NCBI GenBank assembly: GCA_965247225.1
Contig: CBDFGT010000027.1
Location: forward strand, 62,001 to 126,000
Length of the DNA: 64,000 nucleotides
From: CBDFGT01 sp965247225
GTDB taxonomy: Bacteria > Pseudomonadota > Alphaproteobacteria > Rhizobiales > Rhizobiaceae
Direction of reading: 5' to 3'
Positions within the stretch are counted from its first letter, which is position 1. Each line of letters opens with the position of its first letter. Shown here in pieces: positions 17,805 through 24,904 of this stretch. Under the pieces are notes generated by a model. The model had not been told where the DNA came from. It saw nothing but the letters and a program-made list of their open reading frames with translations, and did not search any database. The translations under genes and the position numbers were made by a program.

Positions 17805-19286
17805 TTATTCGGCGCGCTCGTCAGCAGCCTTCTTCCTGGGTGCAGCCTTCTTCTTTGGCGCGGCCGATTCAGATTCGCCTTCAGCAGCTTCCGCCTTGTC
17901 ATCGGCCTTCTTTTTCGGGGCAGCCTTCTTCAATTCATTCCTGATGTCGTCTTCGTCATCAGCCAGAAGCTCTTCCCTGGAAACGGTCTTGTCCGTCACA
18001 GAGATTTCGGCAAGCAGCTTGTCAATCACCTTTTCTTCAAAGATCGGCGCACGCAGCGAAGCGGCAGCTCCCGGAGTCTTCTGGAAATAGTCGATGATCT
18101 GCTTTTCCTGGCCGGGGAACTGACGCAGTTGCGCATAAAGCGACTGCTGCATTTCTTCGTCCGTCACCGTGATTTCAGCCTTTTCGCCGATTTCTGACAA
18201 AACCAGACCCAGACGAACGCGACGTTCAGCCAGCTTGCGATAGTCCGCGCGCGCGGCCTCTTCCGTTGTGTCTTCATCTTCAAAGGTCTTGCCGGACTGG
18301 GCAAGATCGGTGTTGATCTGGCGCCAGATATTGTCAAACTCGGCATCAACCAGGGATTCCGGTGTTTCAAACTGGTACATTGCGTCCAGCTGGTCGAGAA
18401 TCTGGCGCTTCAGCTTCTGGCGGGTTACCGAGCCATACTGGCTTTCGATCTGGCCCAGAACGATTTCCTTCAATCGCTCAGCGGACTCTACACCCAGCTT
18501 GATTGCCAGGTCGTCATTGATTTCAAGTTCGGCAGCACCGGCAACATCCTTGACAGTGATGTCAAAGGTTGCATCCTTGCCAGCCAGATTGGCGGCTGGA
18601 TAGTCTGCCGGGAAGGTTACATTGATAACCTTTTCGTCACCGGCCCTGAGGCCGACCAGTTGCTCTTCAAAGCCCGGAATGAAGCGGTTTGAGCCGAGAA
18701 CCAGTTCAGCATCCTCGTCCTTGCCGCCGTCAAACGGAACGCCGTCAACCTTGCCGAGGTAATCAATGGTCACCCGGTCGCCATTGGCAGCCTTGTCCGT
18801 CTTGGTCTCGTAGGTCCTGGCGCTTTCGGCGATCTTCATGATCTGCTCGGTGACTTCGCTGTCATCAATATTGACGACTTCGCGGATCACCTTGATGCCG
18901 GAATTGTCTTTCAGGCTGATCGCCGGAATGACTTCATAGGCCACTGTGAATTCAAAATCCGCTTCTGCCGACAAAATCTTGTCGGCATGGGTTTCGTCTT
19001 CTGTCATGGAAATCTTTGGCTGCGTTGCGGATTTTTCACCGCGACCGGAGAGAATTTCAGCGGGCTTGTCACGCACGATCTCGTTGACAAGTTCTGCCAT
19101 AACGGACTTGCCATACATTTTCTTCATATGGGCAAAAGGAACCTTGCCCGGGCGGAAGCCGTTGATGCGGACCTTGCCCTTGGCATCTTCGAGGCGCTCA
19201 ATCATGCGCGCTTCCATGTCCCCGGCTGTGATCAAAACCTTGATTTCGCGCTTCAGCCCTTCAGCGAGCGTTTCTGTTACCTGCAT
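17805..19286 (-). CDS. tig: Trigger factor (ribosome-associated chaperone and prolyl isomerase)
   Basis: A 493-residue chaperone that docks at the ribosome exit tunnel. The N-terminal docking loop motif GFRPGKVPFAHMKKMYG is at about residue 43, the FKBP-type isomerase domain (GDRVTIDYLGKVDGVPFDGG) at about 165-245, and the helical C-terminal arms follow. The last 40 residues are a low-complexity Lys/Ala tail with repeated AAPKKKA blocks and acidic spacers, longer than in many relatives. It is a single gene, convergent with sthA, with tRNA-Leu about 215 bases upstream. Confidence 0.96.
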   Translation of the reverse strand: MQVTETLAEGLKREIKVLITAGDMEARMIERLEDAKGKVRINGFRPGKVPFAHMKKMYGKSVMAELVNEIVRDKPAEILSGRGEKSATQPKISMTEDETHADKILSAEADFEFTVAYEVIPAISLKDNSGIKVIREVVNIDDSEVTEQIMKIAESARTYETKTDKAANGDRVTIDYLGKVDGVPFDGGKDEDAELVLGSNRFIPGFEEQLVGLRAGDEKVINVTFPADYPAANLAGKDATFDITVKDVAGAAELEINDDLAIKLGVESAERLKEIVLGQIESQYGSVTRQKLKRQILDQLDAMYQFETPESLVDAEFDNIWRQINTDLAQSGKTFEDEDTTEEAARADYRKLAERRVRLGLVLSEIGEKAEITVTDEEMQQSLYAQLRQFPGQEKQIIDYFQKTPGAAASLRAPIFEEKVIDKLLAEISVTDKTVSREELLADDEDDIRNELKKAAPKKKADDKAEAAEGESESAAPKKKAAPRKKAADERAE

Positions 19287-19500
19287 TTTCTTACCTTCAT
19301 GTCATTGCGGCGGTGCGCTGACTGCCGTTCGTTTCGTTTGGAACACGATGCCGGCCAAGTTTCTTGCCGGGCGTGACTTTAAGCAATTTCACATTATCCT
19401 GCTTCCACCTTGATCTTGCAAAGAAGCAAAACAGCGCATTCACGTGGCTCAACCGAAGACCCGGATTTTCAAAAAAACCGAAGCCTGCCTGACCGTTTTT

Positions 19501-19583
19501 TGGTGCGGGTAGAGAGACTCGAACTCCCACGATCACTCGCCAGAACCTAAATCTGGTGCGTCTACCAATTCCGCCATACCCGC
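19501..19583 (-). tRNA. tRNA-Leu (TAG)
   Basis: The minus strand gives a long-variable-arm tRNA with encoded CCA: acceptor GCGGGTA/TACCCGC, D arm GCGGAATTGGTAGACGC, anticodon stem CCAGA/TCTGG with loop TTTAGGT (TAG, Leu), a long variable arm, and T arm with GTTCGAGTC. Confidence 0.95.
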
Positions 19584-19781
19584 ACGACCCAAACAAACGG
19601 CTTGGAGCCTTCACGCTGAAAGGCGTTCCAGAGCGCGGCGTCTCTATATCACCCGTTTCGGGATGATCAAAGGAAAAATGACAGGTTTATAGCCTGTTGC
19701 GGAACTTTGTTGTCCGCATTGCCGCAAACTCCGCAAACCCGATGGTTTCAGGCAATCTATTCGCGCAGTCTGCGGGAAAAT

Positions 19782-20366
19782 TCAGTAGAGCGGTTCGTCA
19801 TAAAGCGGTTTGCCCTGCAACTCCAGCCTTGCAATCTGCCCGATACCCTGGCCGGAAACCTTGATAATGACAGCAAGATCACTGGTTGCCACAGAATCCT
19901 CAATCACCCGCCCCTGACCCTCCGGGACATAGTAGCGTTCAATTCCAAACGCCACACTGGCAATTGCCCATGCATTTTGCCCGTCATAGTCAAAGGGCCG
20001 GGATTGCAGTACAACCGTACCGTCTTCGGGTGGAAGCGGAAAAAAGCCATAGGAACGCGCGGTCCAGAATCCGTCCGCATCGGCTTTCAGGCGCACATGG
20101 ACTACCGCCCGCCCGGCCCCCTCCGGCCTTTCGCCGACAAGGGCAACCTTTCCAAGATCGGCAATCTCATAGTTGAGTGTTACATAATCGCCGCGCAGGA
20201 AATCACGCGGATCAACAGGTGCTGTCCTCAGCCTGACCTCTGTGCCATAGCGCAGGATGGAGGCCCTGCTTTCCACCATATAGCCAAGAACAGCCGTCAT
20301 CATGAGGCAGACGACAAGGGCTGCCCACTGGGGACGCATGCGAAATGTGACGGGCAAAACAGCCAT
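19782..20366 (-). CDS. GDYXXLXY-domain membrane-anchored protein
   Basis: A 194-residue protein with an N-terminal transmembrane segment (about residues 14-32, WAALVVCLMMTAVLGYMV), then a periplasmic domain containing the family motif RGDYVTLNYEI (about residue 60). The family is uncharacterised but nearly always sits beside a DUF2157 membrane protein. That is the case here: the upstream gene ends three bases before this start, which has AAGGAGG nearby. The two probably form one membrane unit; the function is unknown. Confidence 0.88.
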   Translation of the reverse strand: MAVLPVTFRMRPQWAALVVCLMMTAVLGYMVESRASILRYGTEVRLRTAPVDPRDFLRGDYVTLNYEIADLGKVALVGERPEGAGRAVVHVRLKADADGFWTARSYGFFPLPPEDGTVVLQSRPFDYDGQNAWAIASVAFGIERYYVPEGQGRVIEDSVATSDLAVIIKVSGQGIGQIARLELQGKPLYDEPLY

Positions 20367-20369
20367 GGT

Positions 20370-21509
20370 TCAAACCTCCTTGCTTTCGGGATCAGCAGGA
20401 CTGGCAGGATTGACGGGCCTGCCCGTCAGGCGGCGTTCCAGCCGGACGACCAGGAAAGCAATCAGCGCCACGAACAGGCCGGAGGCGAGGAAAAAGCCGG
20501 ATGTGCCGATGATCGAGCCAAAGGTCTGCGACGCTACATAGAGGCACTCGACGGCAAAAATACCATAGCCAAAATAACGAACGGCACCATTGTCGCGCCC
20601 TGAGATCACCGTTCCGGCAATTCCGTAGGCAATGGTCACGACGGACAGCAGAACCTGTGACCATTGTCCGGTATCCGTTTCCATATGCGCAAGGCCAAGC
20701 CCCAGCCCGCCCAGAAGGAATGTGTAGAAAGCCGGAGCAGCACCCGCCCTGTCGGCCCATCGCCTGAGCGGAGACAGGGGAATGGCCGCCAGACCATAGC
20801 CGGCGGCACCCGCAGCCGCCATCGCAAGCGCAAACCGCAGATCATTGTTCTCGAAATAGAGGGACACAATCAGGCCCAGCAGCAGCAGGTAGACGGTATG
20901 GCGCGCGCACGGAGCGTCATTGATATAGACAAGTGCCAACACGATCAGCGCCATCAACGGCGTCAGCCACAAAAGATTGGTGTCAAAGACATGCAGGCTG
21001 CCACTGGTGTCCAGGGCGACCACAAAGACCACCCAGGACAAAAAACCGGTCACAACGGTCAGTGCGGCAGAGCGAAACAGCAACGCTGCAACGACGGCTC
21101 CGGCAAACCAGACCAGCATGGCCCGCTCTGCATCACCGGAAAGATGGTACATCTGCCCGACCAGTGAAATGGCACCGCCAAAGCTGAGCGTACCGGCTAT
21201 CAGCAACGCAGTTGCAAGCCTTCGTGCATGTCTTTCCAGAAACCAGGCACCGGCTCCATAAAACAGCCAGAGGATTGCAACGATACCACCAAGCCGTAAC
21301 ATCCGTGGCAAGGTCTCCCAGTTGGAAGCCACCAGCATGAGAATGGCGGCAGACACCAGCAAGGCCGCCAGAACCATAAGAACCTTGCCTGCGCCGAAAG
21401 ACGATTCCCTGCTATCGACCTCATGCAGAAGGGACTGACCCGCTGTTTCGGTCAAAAGCCCTTTTTCAACCCATTGTGCGATATCCCGCTCCAGCCGCCC
21501 TCGATACAT
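20370..21509 (-). CDS. DUF2157 polytopic membrane protein
   Basis: A 379-residue protein with a soluble N-terminal segment (MYRGRLERDIAQWVEKGLL, about 40 residues, the DUF2157 signature) followed by about ten to twelve hydrophobic helices. The segment VASNWETLPRMLRLGGIVAI is typical of the family. A strong Shine-Dalgarno (GGGGAGGGAG) precedes the ATG. It is first in a two-gene operon with the GDYXXLXY protein. Its biochemical role is unknown; the family name and topology are the limit of what can be said. Confidence 0.9.
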   Translation of the reverse strand: MYRGRLERDIAQWVEKGLLTETAGQSLLHEVDSRESSFGAGKVLMVLAALLVSAAILMLVASNWETLPRMLRLGGIVAILWLFYGAGAWFLERHARRLATALLIAGTLSFGGAISLVGQMYHLSGDAERAMLVWFAGAVVAALLFRSAALTVVTGFLSWVVFVVALDTSGSLHVFDTNLLWLTPLMALIVLALVYINDAPCARHTVYLLLLGLIVSLYFENNDLRFALAMAAAGAAGYGLAAIPLSPLRRWADRAGAAPAFYTFLLGGLGLGLAHMETDTGQWSQVLLSVVTIAYGIAGTVISGRDNGAVRYFGYGIFAVECLYVASQTFGSIIGTSGFFLASGLFVALIAFLVVRLERRLTGRPVNPASPADPESKEV

Positions 21510-21869
21510 GTGGTTCTCCCTCCCCGTGGCCTCATGCCTGTCGCCCGACAGGGTGTCTCAGACAAGGCAAGACGACACATCCATTGAAACACTGTTTTAA
21601 CAGGCTGGTCTGAAAAATCGCAACACGCCTTACCGTGCCGGACTACCTGACCATAAAGGGCCTGCCCCTGTGCAAGCCATCAGCACCGGCCATACAGGCC
21701 GTTAACACTTTATCAGAACCTCATATGTATCATAGGTTACAGTGCAAGGTAACGCTTTTCCGGCTATGTGTATTGCGCATACCTCACATGATAATATTGC
21801 ACTGCACAAATCCGGAATCGTAATCTATATTCAAATCATCGAAGGGCGACACAGTAAGTTGCTTAACGA

Positions 21870-21895
21870 TAAAAAACCGGATGTGGTGATCCGGT
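21870..21895 (-). terminator. Minus-strand rho-independent terminator without an assigned gene
   Basis: Read on the minus strand, ACCGGAT (loop CACCAC) ATCCGGT is followed by TTTTTATC: a 7-bp perfect stem with a T tail. No minus-strand gene ends here, so it would end an unannotated transcript coming from the direction of the small RNA locus. Confidence 0.6.
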
Positions 21896-21950
21896 GCCGG
21901 TGCAAACCGAAGACACACCTTCAGATACCGAATGGATCTGCGATAGAAAT

Positions 21951-22075
21951 TCGGGGTAGCGCACTCCTCCTCCCAGCGCTCCCTCGATTCGACTGACAAC
22001 ACTCCTCCTCCCAGTTGTCAGTCCTCTAAAATGACGCCCACCGGATCCTCCTCCCCCGGTGGGCGTTATGATTCC
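21951..22075 (+). ncRNA. Anti-Shine-Dalgarno small RNA, alpha-r14 / NfeR1-like, three CCUCCUCC loops
   Basis: Three consecutive hairpins each expose an anti-Shine-Dalgarno loop. Hairpin 1: AGCGC/GCGCT (21958-21980), loop ACTCCTCCTCCCA. Hairpin 2: GACTGACAAC/GTTGTCAGTC (21991-22023), a perfect 10-bp stem with the identical 13-base loop. Hairpin 3: ACGCCCACCGG/CCGGTGGGCGT (22034-22066), an 11-bp stem with loop ATCCTCCTCCC. The stems differ in sequence while the loops are kept, which is the mark of selection on the loop. Alphaproteobacterial alpha-r14/NfeR1 and cuckoo/CcsR RNAs carry this motif and base-pair with ribosome-binding sites of target mRNAs. The 5' end is a guess, and the third hairpin has a poor T tail. 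A DUF1127 gene follows on the same strand. Confidence 0.82.
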
Positions 22076-22349
22076 GGGCAATCTGATTTCTTTGATATTT
22101 CAGCGTTACCGTCAGGATTTTGACGGGCATTTCGCCCGATATAGCGTTTTGCGCCCGCCTCAAGCATATTCTGCATATTTTTTTATCAATATCTTGTTAA
22201 CGCTCGACGAGTGTTTTGCGATTTGCGCATAGGTGCCATGAGACATCCCCTCTTTTCGTATAACGCAGTGCAGCATATATTCATTTCAAGACATCAGGCC
22301 GGTGCAAACGCACCGGCAACCACGGAAAACCTGTTGAAAGGATCATATT

Positions 22350-22493
22350 ATGAACATTGCACGCTCATTCAACAACTGGCGCAAGTATCGTGAAACAGTA
22401 AACGAGCTCGACCGTATGACAAACCGTGAACTGGGTGACCTCGGTATCACACGGGAAAACATTCGCTCGGTTGCCCGCGCCGCAGTAAAGTAA
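22350..22493 (+). CDS. DUF1127 microprotein
   Basis: A 47-residue basic protein starting MNIARSFNNWRKYRETVNEL and ending with the DUF1127 core NRELGDLGITRENIRSVARA. AAAGGA lies nine bases before the ATG, and a 15-bp terminator hairpin follows. DUF1127 (YjiS-like) proteins in Agrobacterium and Rhodobacter have been linked to RNA turnover and phosphate signalling. This copy lies 275 bases downstream of the anti-SD small RNA on the same strand. A second copy is at 33083-33226. Identification is firm; the cellular role here is inference. Confidence 0.93.
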   Translation: MNIARSFNNWRKYRETVNELDRMTNRELGDLGITRENIRSVARAAVK

Positions 22494-22529
22494 GTCTTTA
22501 TCGAATCTTGCGTGAAACTTAAATTTTTC

Positions 22530-22565
22530 AAGGCCTTCCGCATCCATGATGCGGAAGGCCTTTTG
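22530..22565 (+). terminator. Strong rho-independent terminator after DUF1127
   Basis: AAGGCCTTCCGCATC (22530-22544) pairs perfectly with GATGCGGAAGGCCTT (22548-22562) around a 3-base loop, followed by TT. It lies 36 bases after the DUF1127 stop and can close the transcript that includes it. Confidence 0.88.
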
Positions 22566-22692
22566 GATTGTTGCGATTTCTTTCCCGGATTTGCATCCGT
22601 TCGCAGATGCTTCAAAAGCAAATGCCACAGTCTTGAAACTGCGATGCCCACAGGGCAATGAACCGCCCCGGGTCTACCGGAGGCTTTCTGGT

Positions 22693-22710
22693 TTAGATGT
22701 TTAGTCCCGA
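22693..22710. mobile_element. Isolated IS481-like terminal repeat (remnant)
   Basis: TTAGATGTTTAGTCCCGA matches 15 of 18 bases of the right terminal repeat of the IS at 23481-24534 (TTAGATGTTTGATCCCGG) and has the orientation of that element's left end. No transposase sequence follows, so it looks like a solo end left by an older insertion or deletion. The surrounding 22566-22790 holds no gene. Confidence 0.5.
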
Positions 22711-22790
22711 CACTTCGAGCGCGCGCCGTCTCTGGCTTGCGCGGGCACCTCAGTGAGAGGGGCAAGAGCTTTGCCTCCCCTTTGGGCCGG

Positions 22791-23321
22791 TCATTCCGGC
22801 TCTTTGCACATGGAAAGAACGGTGTCGACAACGCGCTCAAGCGGCGCGGTCGCGTCAATGATCACGGCATTTTGCGGAATATCTTCTTTCGTTGCATGCA
22901 GTCGCAAAACCACCGCCTGTTCTTCCGGGTTGCCGCCAAATTCGTCTTCCGGTCTGGCTGCCAGCCGCGCCCGCAATGTTTCCTGATCAATATCAAGAAC
23001 AAAAACCGCATCAAATAGCTCGATGAACTGATGATGATTCCTGGAACCGCCGCAGAAGAACGTCATAGGATGACTGTGATCGGCGATGATAGAGGTGACT
23101 TTACCGACATTCCAGACATGGTGCCTGTGTCCGAATTCGACATCCAGACCTTGCGGGTCAAGCGTGGCCATATCGAGCGGTTCGCCCGTCGTTGGATCGC
23201 CCTTACAGGCCAAGGCGCGGTCGCCGTGGATGACGTCGTAGCCGCGACGCCGCAATTCGGTCGCGACTGTCGTCTTGCCCGTGCCGGACACACCTTCGAT
23301 GAGGTAGTTCTTAACGCCCAT
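22791..23321 (-). CDS. P-loop nucleoside/shikimate-kinase-like ATPase
   Basis: A 176-residue protein with Walker A GVSGTGKTTVATEL at residues 10-23, a substrate-region segment GYDVIHGDRALACKGD, a Walker-B-like hydrophobic strand AVFVLDID (about 105-112) and a short lid with RARLAARPEDEFGG. The layout is that of small P-loop kinases (AAA_18/AAA_33 groups), and no closer substrate assignment is possible. It sits alone between an isolated IS end and the complete IS481-family element, so it belongs to the accessory block. Length is normal for such kinases and no frame damage is seen. Confidence 0.75.
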   Translation of the reverse strand: MGVKNYLIEGVSGTGKTTVATELRRRGYDVIHGDRALACKGDPTTGEPLDMATLDPQGLDVEFGHRHHVWNVGKVTSIIADHSHPMTFFCGGSRNHHQFIELFDAVFVLDIDQETLRARLAARPEDEFGGNPEEQAVVLRLHATKEDIPQNAVIIDATAPLERVVDTVLSMCKEPE

Positions 23322-23480
23322 GGTCGACGCCGCTCCTGTGTAGGGCTGCTGGTGACCGGTTATTGTGCCTGGACCAGTATCGCCCGCGTGTTACGTTTTG
23401 AAGACGCATGGGTTAGACGTCTGTCATCCCAAACAACGGGACACGTCAAGGCGCGCCGCCGAAACATCCCGATCCATCCA

Positions 23481-24473
23481 CTAGATGTTCAGTCCCGGCA
23501 TTTGATGGGTTGGATCGAGTTTGAACCTTTCGGGCTCCTTTGTCCATTGTTTGCAGATGAATTCGTAAGGCGTAAGGCCCTTGAGGGTCTTTAGGCGTCG
23601 TCCGAAATTATAGGCTGCAACGAAGTCGGTCAGGTGGTTTCGCAGCTGATCATGGCTCTCGTAATAATAGCGTTTGACGGTTGCATCCTTGATCGTCCTG
23701 TTCATGCGCTCGACCTGGCCATTGGTCCAGGGATGTCTGGGCTTTGTCGTCCGGTGTTCGATATCGTTTTTGGCGCATGTGTATTCAAAAGCGCGGGCGC
23801 GGAAGATCTCGCCATTGGCAATCGCCTCCCGGATCAGCGGGACCGCCGATCCACCGGCTCCTGGAGTGGTGAACTGGATGCCATTGTCTGTCAGAACGGT
23901 GTGGATCTTGTACGGGACTGCTGTGATCAGACGGAGAAGAAATTCTCTGGAAACGGATGTCGGAGCCTTCTCGTGCAGTTCGACGAAGGCAAATTTCGAT
24001 GTGCGGTCGATTGCAACGAACATGTAGAGCTTACCCTGCTCCGTTCGGACTTCAGCAATGTCGATATGAAAGTAGCCGAGCGGACAGGCTTTGAACTTGC
24101 TGCGAACGGGCTTGTCACCTTCGACATCGGCTAGCCTGGAAATGCCATGGCGTTGCAGGCAGCGATGCAGGGATGATCGTGTCAGATGCGGAATGGTGGG
24201 CTGCAGGGCGTAGAGGCAATCATCAGGCGGCAGCAGGGTATAACGCCGGAAAGCAATGATCACCGCTTCCTCTTCAAGCGACAAGACGGTTGATCGAGGC
24301 TCCTTTGGGCCGGTCGCCAAATCGGTCGTCGATGTCCGGCTCCGCCATTTGGCGACGGTCTTCTGGTTGATACCGTATCGCTTTGAAAGAACCCTCAGGC
24401 TCGCCTGACTATTTTGTATTGCTCGACGGATCGCCTCTGTCGTCGTGGCGCTCCCATGCAGAATTTGCCCCAT
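23481..24473 (-). CDS. IS481-family transposase
   Basis: A 330-residue DDE transposase, apparently intact. The N-terminal helix-turn-helix region (RVLSKRYGINQKTVAKWRSR, about residues 28-47) is followed by an rve integrase core with the catalytic acidic residues visible: Asp in FHIDIAEVRTEQGK, Asp in VLTDNGIQF and Glu in NGQVERMNRT. The C-terminus LTPYEFICKQW is typical of the family. Length matches full IS481 transposases. It stands immediately upstream of the divergently oriented kdp operon. Confidence 0.93.
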   Translation of the reverse strand: MGQILHGSATTTEAIRRAIQNSQASLRVLSKRYGINQKTVAKWRSRTSTTDLATGPKEPRSTVLSLEEEAVIIAFRRYTLLPPDDCLYALQPTIPHLTRSSLHRCLQRHGISRLADVEGDKPVRSKFKACPLGYFHIDIAEVRTEQGKLYMFVAIDRTSKFAFVELHEKAPTSVSREFLLRLITAVPYKIHTVLTDNGIQFTTPGAGGSAVPLIREAIANGEIFRARAFEYTCAKNDIEHRTTKPRHPWTNGQVERMNRTIKDATVKRYYYESHDQLRNHLTDFVAAYNFGRRLKTLKGLTPYEFICKQWTKEPERFKLDPTHQMPGLNI

Positions 24474-24534
24474 AGCGAATCCCTCCAGGCTGATGAGAAT
24501 ATTGCACCATCAAAGTCCGGGATCAAACATCTAA
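23481..24534. mobile_element. IS481-family insertion sequence, complete
   Basis: An element of about 1.05 kb with one transposase on the minus strand. Terminal repeats: left 23482-23508 begins TAGATGTTCAGTCCCGG; right, read inward, 24534-24507 begins TTAGATGTTTGATCCCGG; both continue to TTTGATGG. The transposase stop codon lies inside the left repeat. No clear target-site duplication could be picked, so the outer limits are uncertain by a few bases. Confidence 0.8.
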
Positions 24535-24628
24535 CAGATATGAACCGGTTTCCGGTATTCAGGCCGAAGTCAGGCGGCATGCAACGGATCATGACTGTGC
24601 ACATTTCCCGAGCCGGTGCCGTTTTGCA

Positions 24629-24667
24629 TCTATACAAAATCTATATGGCCTTCGGCTAACTCTATAC
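24629..24667 (+). promoter_or_regulatory. Phased TCTATA repeats, candidate KdpE operator
   Basis: TCTATA occurs at 24629, 24640 and 24661, spacings of 11 and 21 bases, i.e. one and two helical turns. The first two form TCTATA-N5-TCTATA, the same layout as the E. coli KdpE site (TTTATA-N5-TTTACA). The array ends 53 bases before the first kdp start codon. KdpE binding is inferred. Confidence 0.5.
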
Positions 24668-24719
24668 ACCACCGAAACACGTCACGGGCTAAACGTCACC
24701 CATAAAAAAGGAGGCGTTT

Positions 24720-24815
24720 ATGTCGCTATTATATGTTGGACTTGCTGTCGGGTTCTTTGTGCTGACGCTGGTGCTGGTGAATTTCTCTGAAAAGCTGCGG
24801 GGGAACGGATCATGA
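24720..24815 (+). CDS. 31-residue membrane peptide at the head of the kdp operon
   Basis: The peptide begins MSLLYVGLAVGFFVLTLVLV and ends NFSEKLRGNGS: a single transmembrane span with a short polar tail. The start has a near-perfect Shine-Dalgarno (AAGGAGG, seven bases upstream), and its stop overlaps the kdpF start as ATGA, so it is coupled to kdpF. It is not KdpF itself, which follows. Small ORFs of this kind precede kdpF in some proteobacteria, but I know of no assigned function. A stabilising peptide of the Kdp complex is a reasonable guess. Confidence 0.72.
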   Translation: MSLLYVGLAVGFFVLTLVLVNFSEKLRGNGS

Positions 24816-24904
24816 CCCTGCTCTATCTGTTTGCAGGCGGCATCACGCTCGCTCTGCTCGTCTATCTCATCATTGCTTTACTGAAGCCGGAGATGTTCCC
24901 ATGA
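24812..24904 (+). CDS. kdpF: KdpF, small subunit of the potassium-transporting ATPase
   Basis: A 30-residue single-span peptide (MTLLYLFAGGITLALLVYLI, then a tail ending LLKPEMFP). The YLIxALLKPExF ending is the KdpF pattern. KdpF stabilises the KdpABC complex in the membrane. It overlaps the preceding peptide by four bases and the kdpA start by four bases (ATGA both times), so the three are translationally coupled. Confidence 0.9.
   Translation: MTLLYLFAGGITLALLVYLIIALLKPEMFP

Noticed and set aside
17664..18197. Plus-strand open frame over the 3' end of tig
   Set aside because: It is the complement of the low-complexity Lys/Ala tail of trigger factor and contains the bidirectional terminator at its start.
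21960..22060. Regularly spaced CTCCTCCTCCC units considered as a CRISPR-like or simple repeat array
   Set aside because: The units lie in loops of three hairpins with different stems, spacing is not constant (38 and 46 bases), and there are no spacers or cas genes. A structured RNA explains them better.
22566..22790. Possible remnant of a full IS481 transposase next to the isolated end
   Set aside because: Only the 18-base terminal motif matches. The neighbouring translation in all frames shows no transposase segments.
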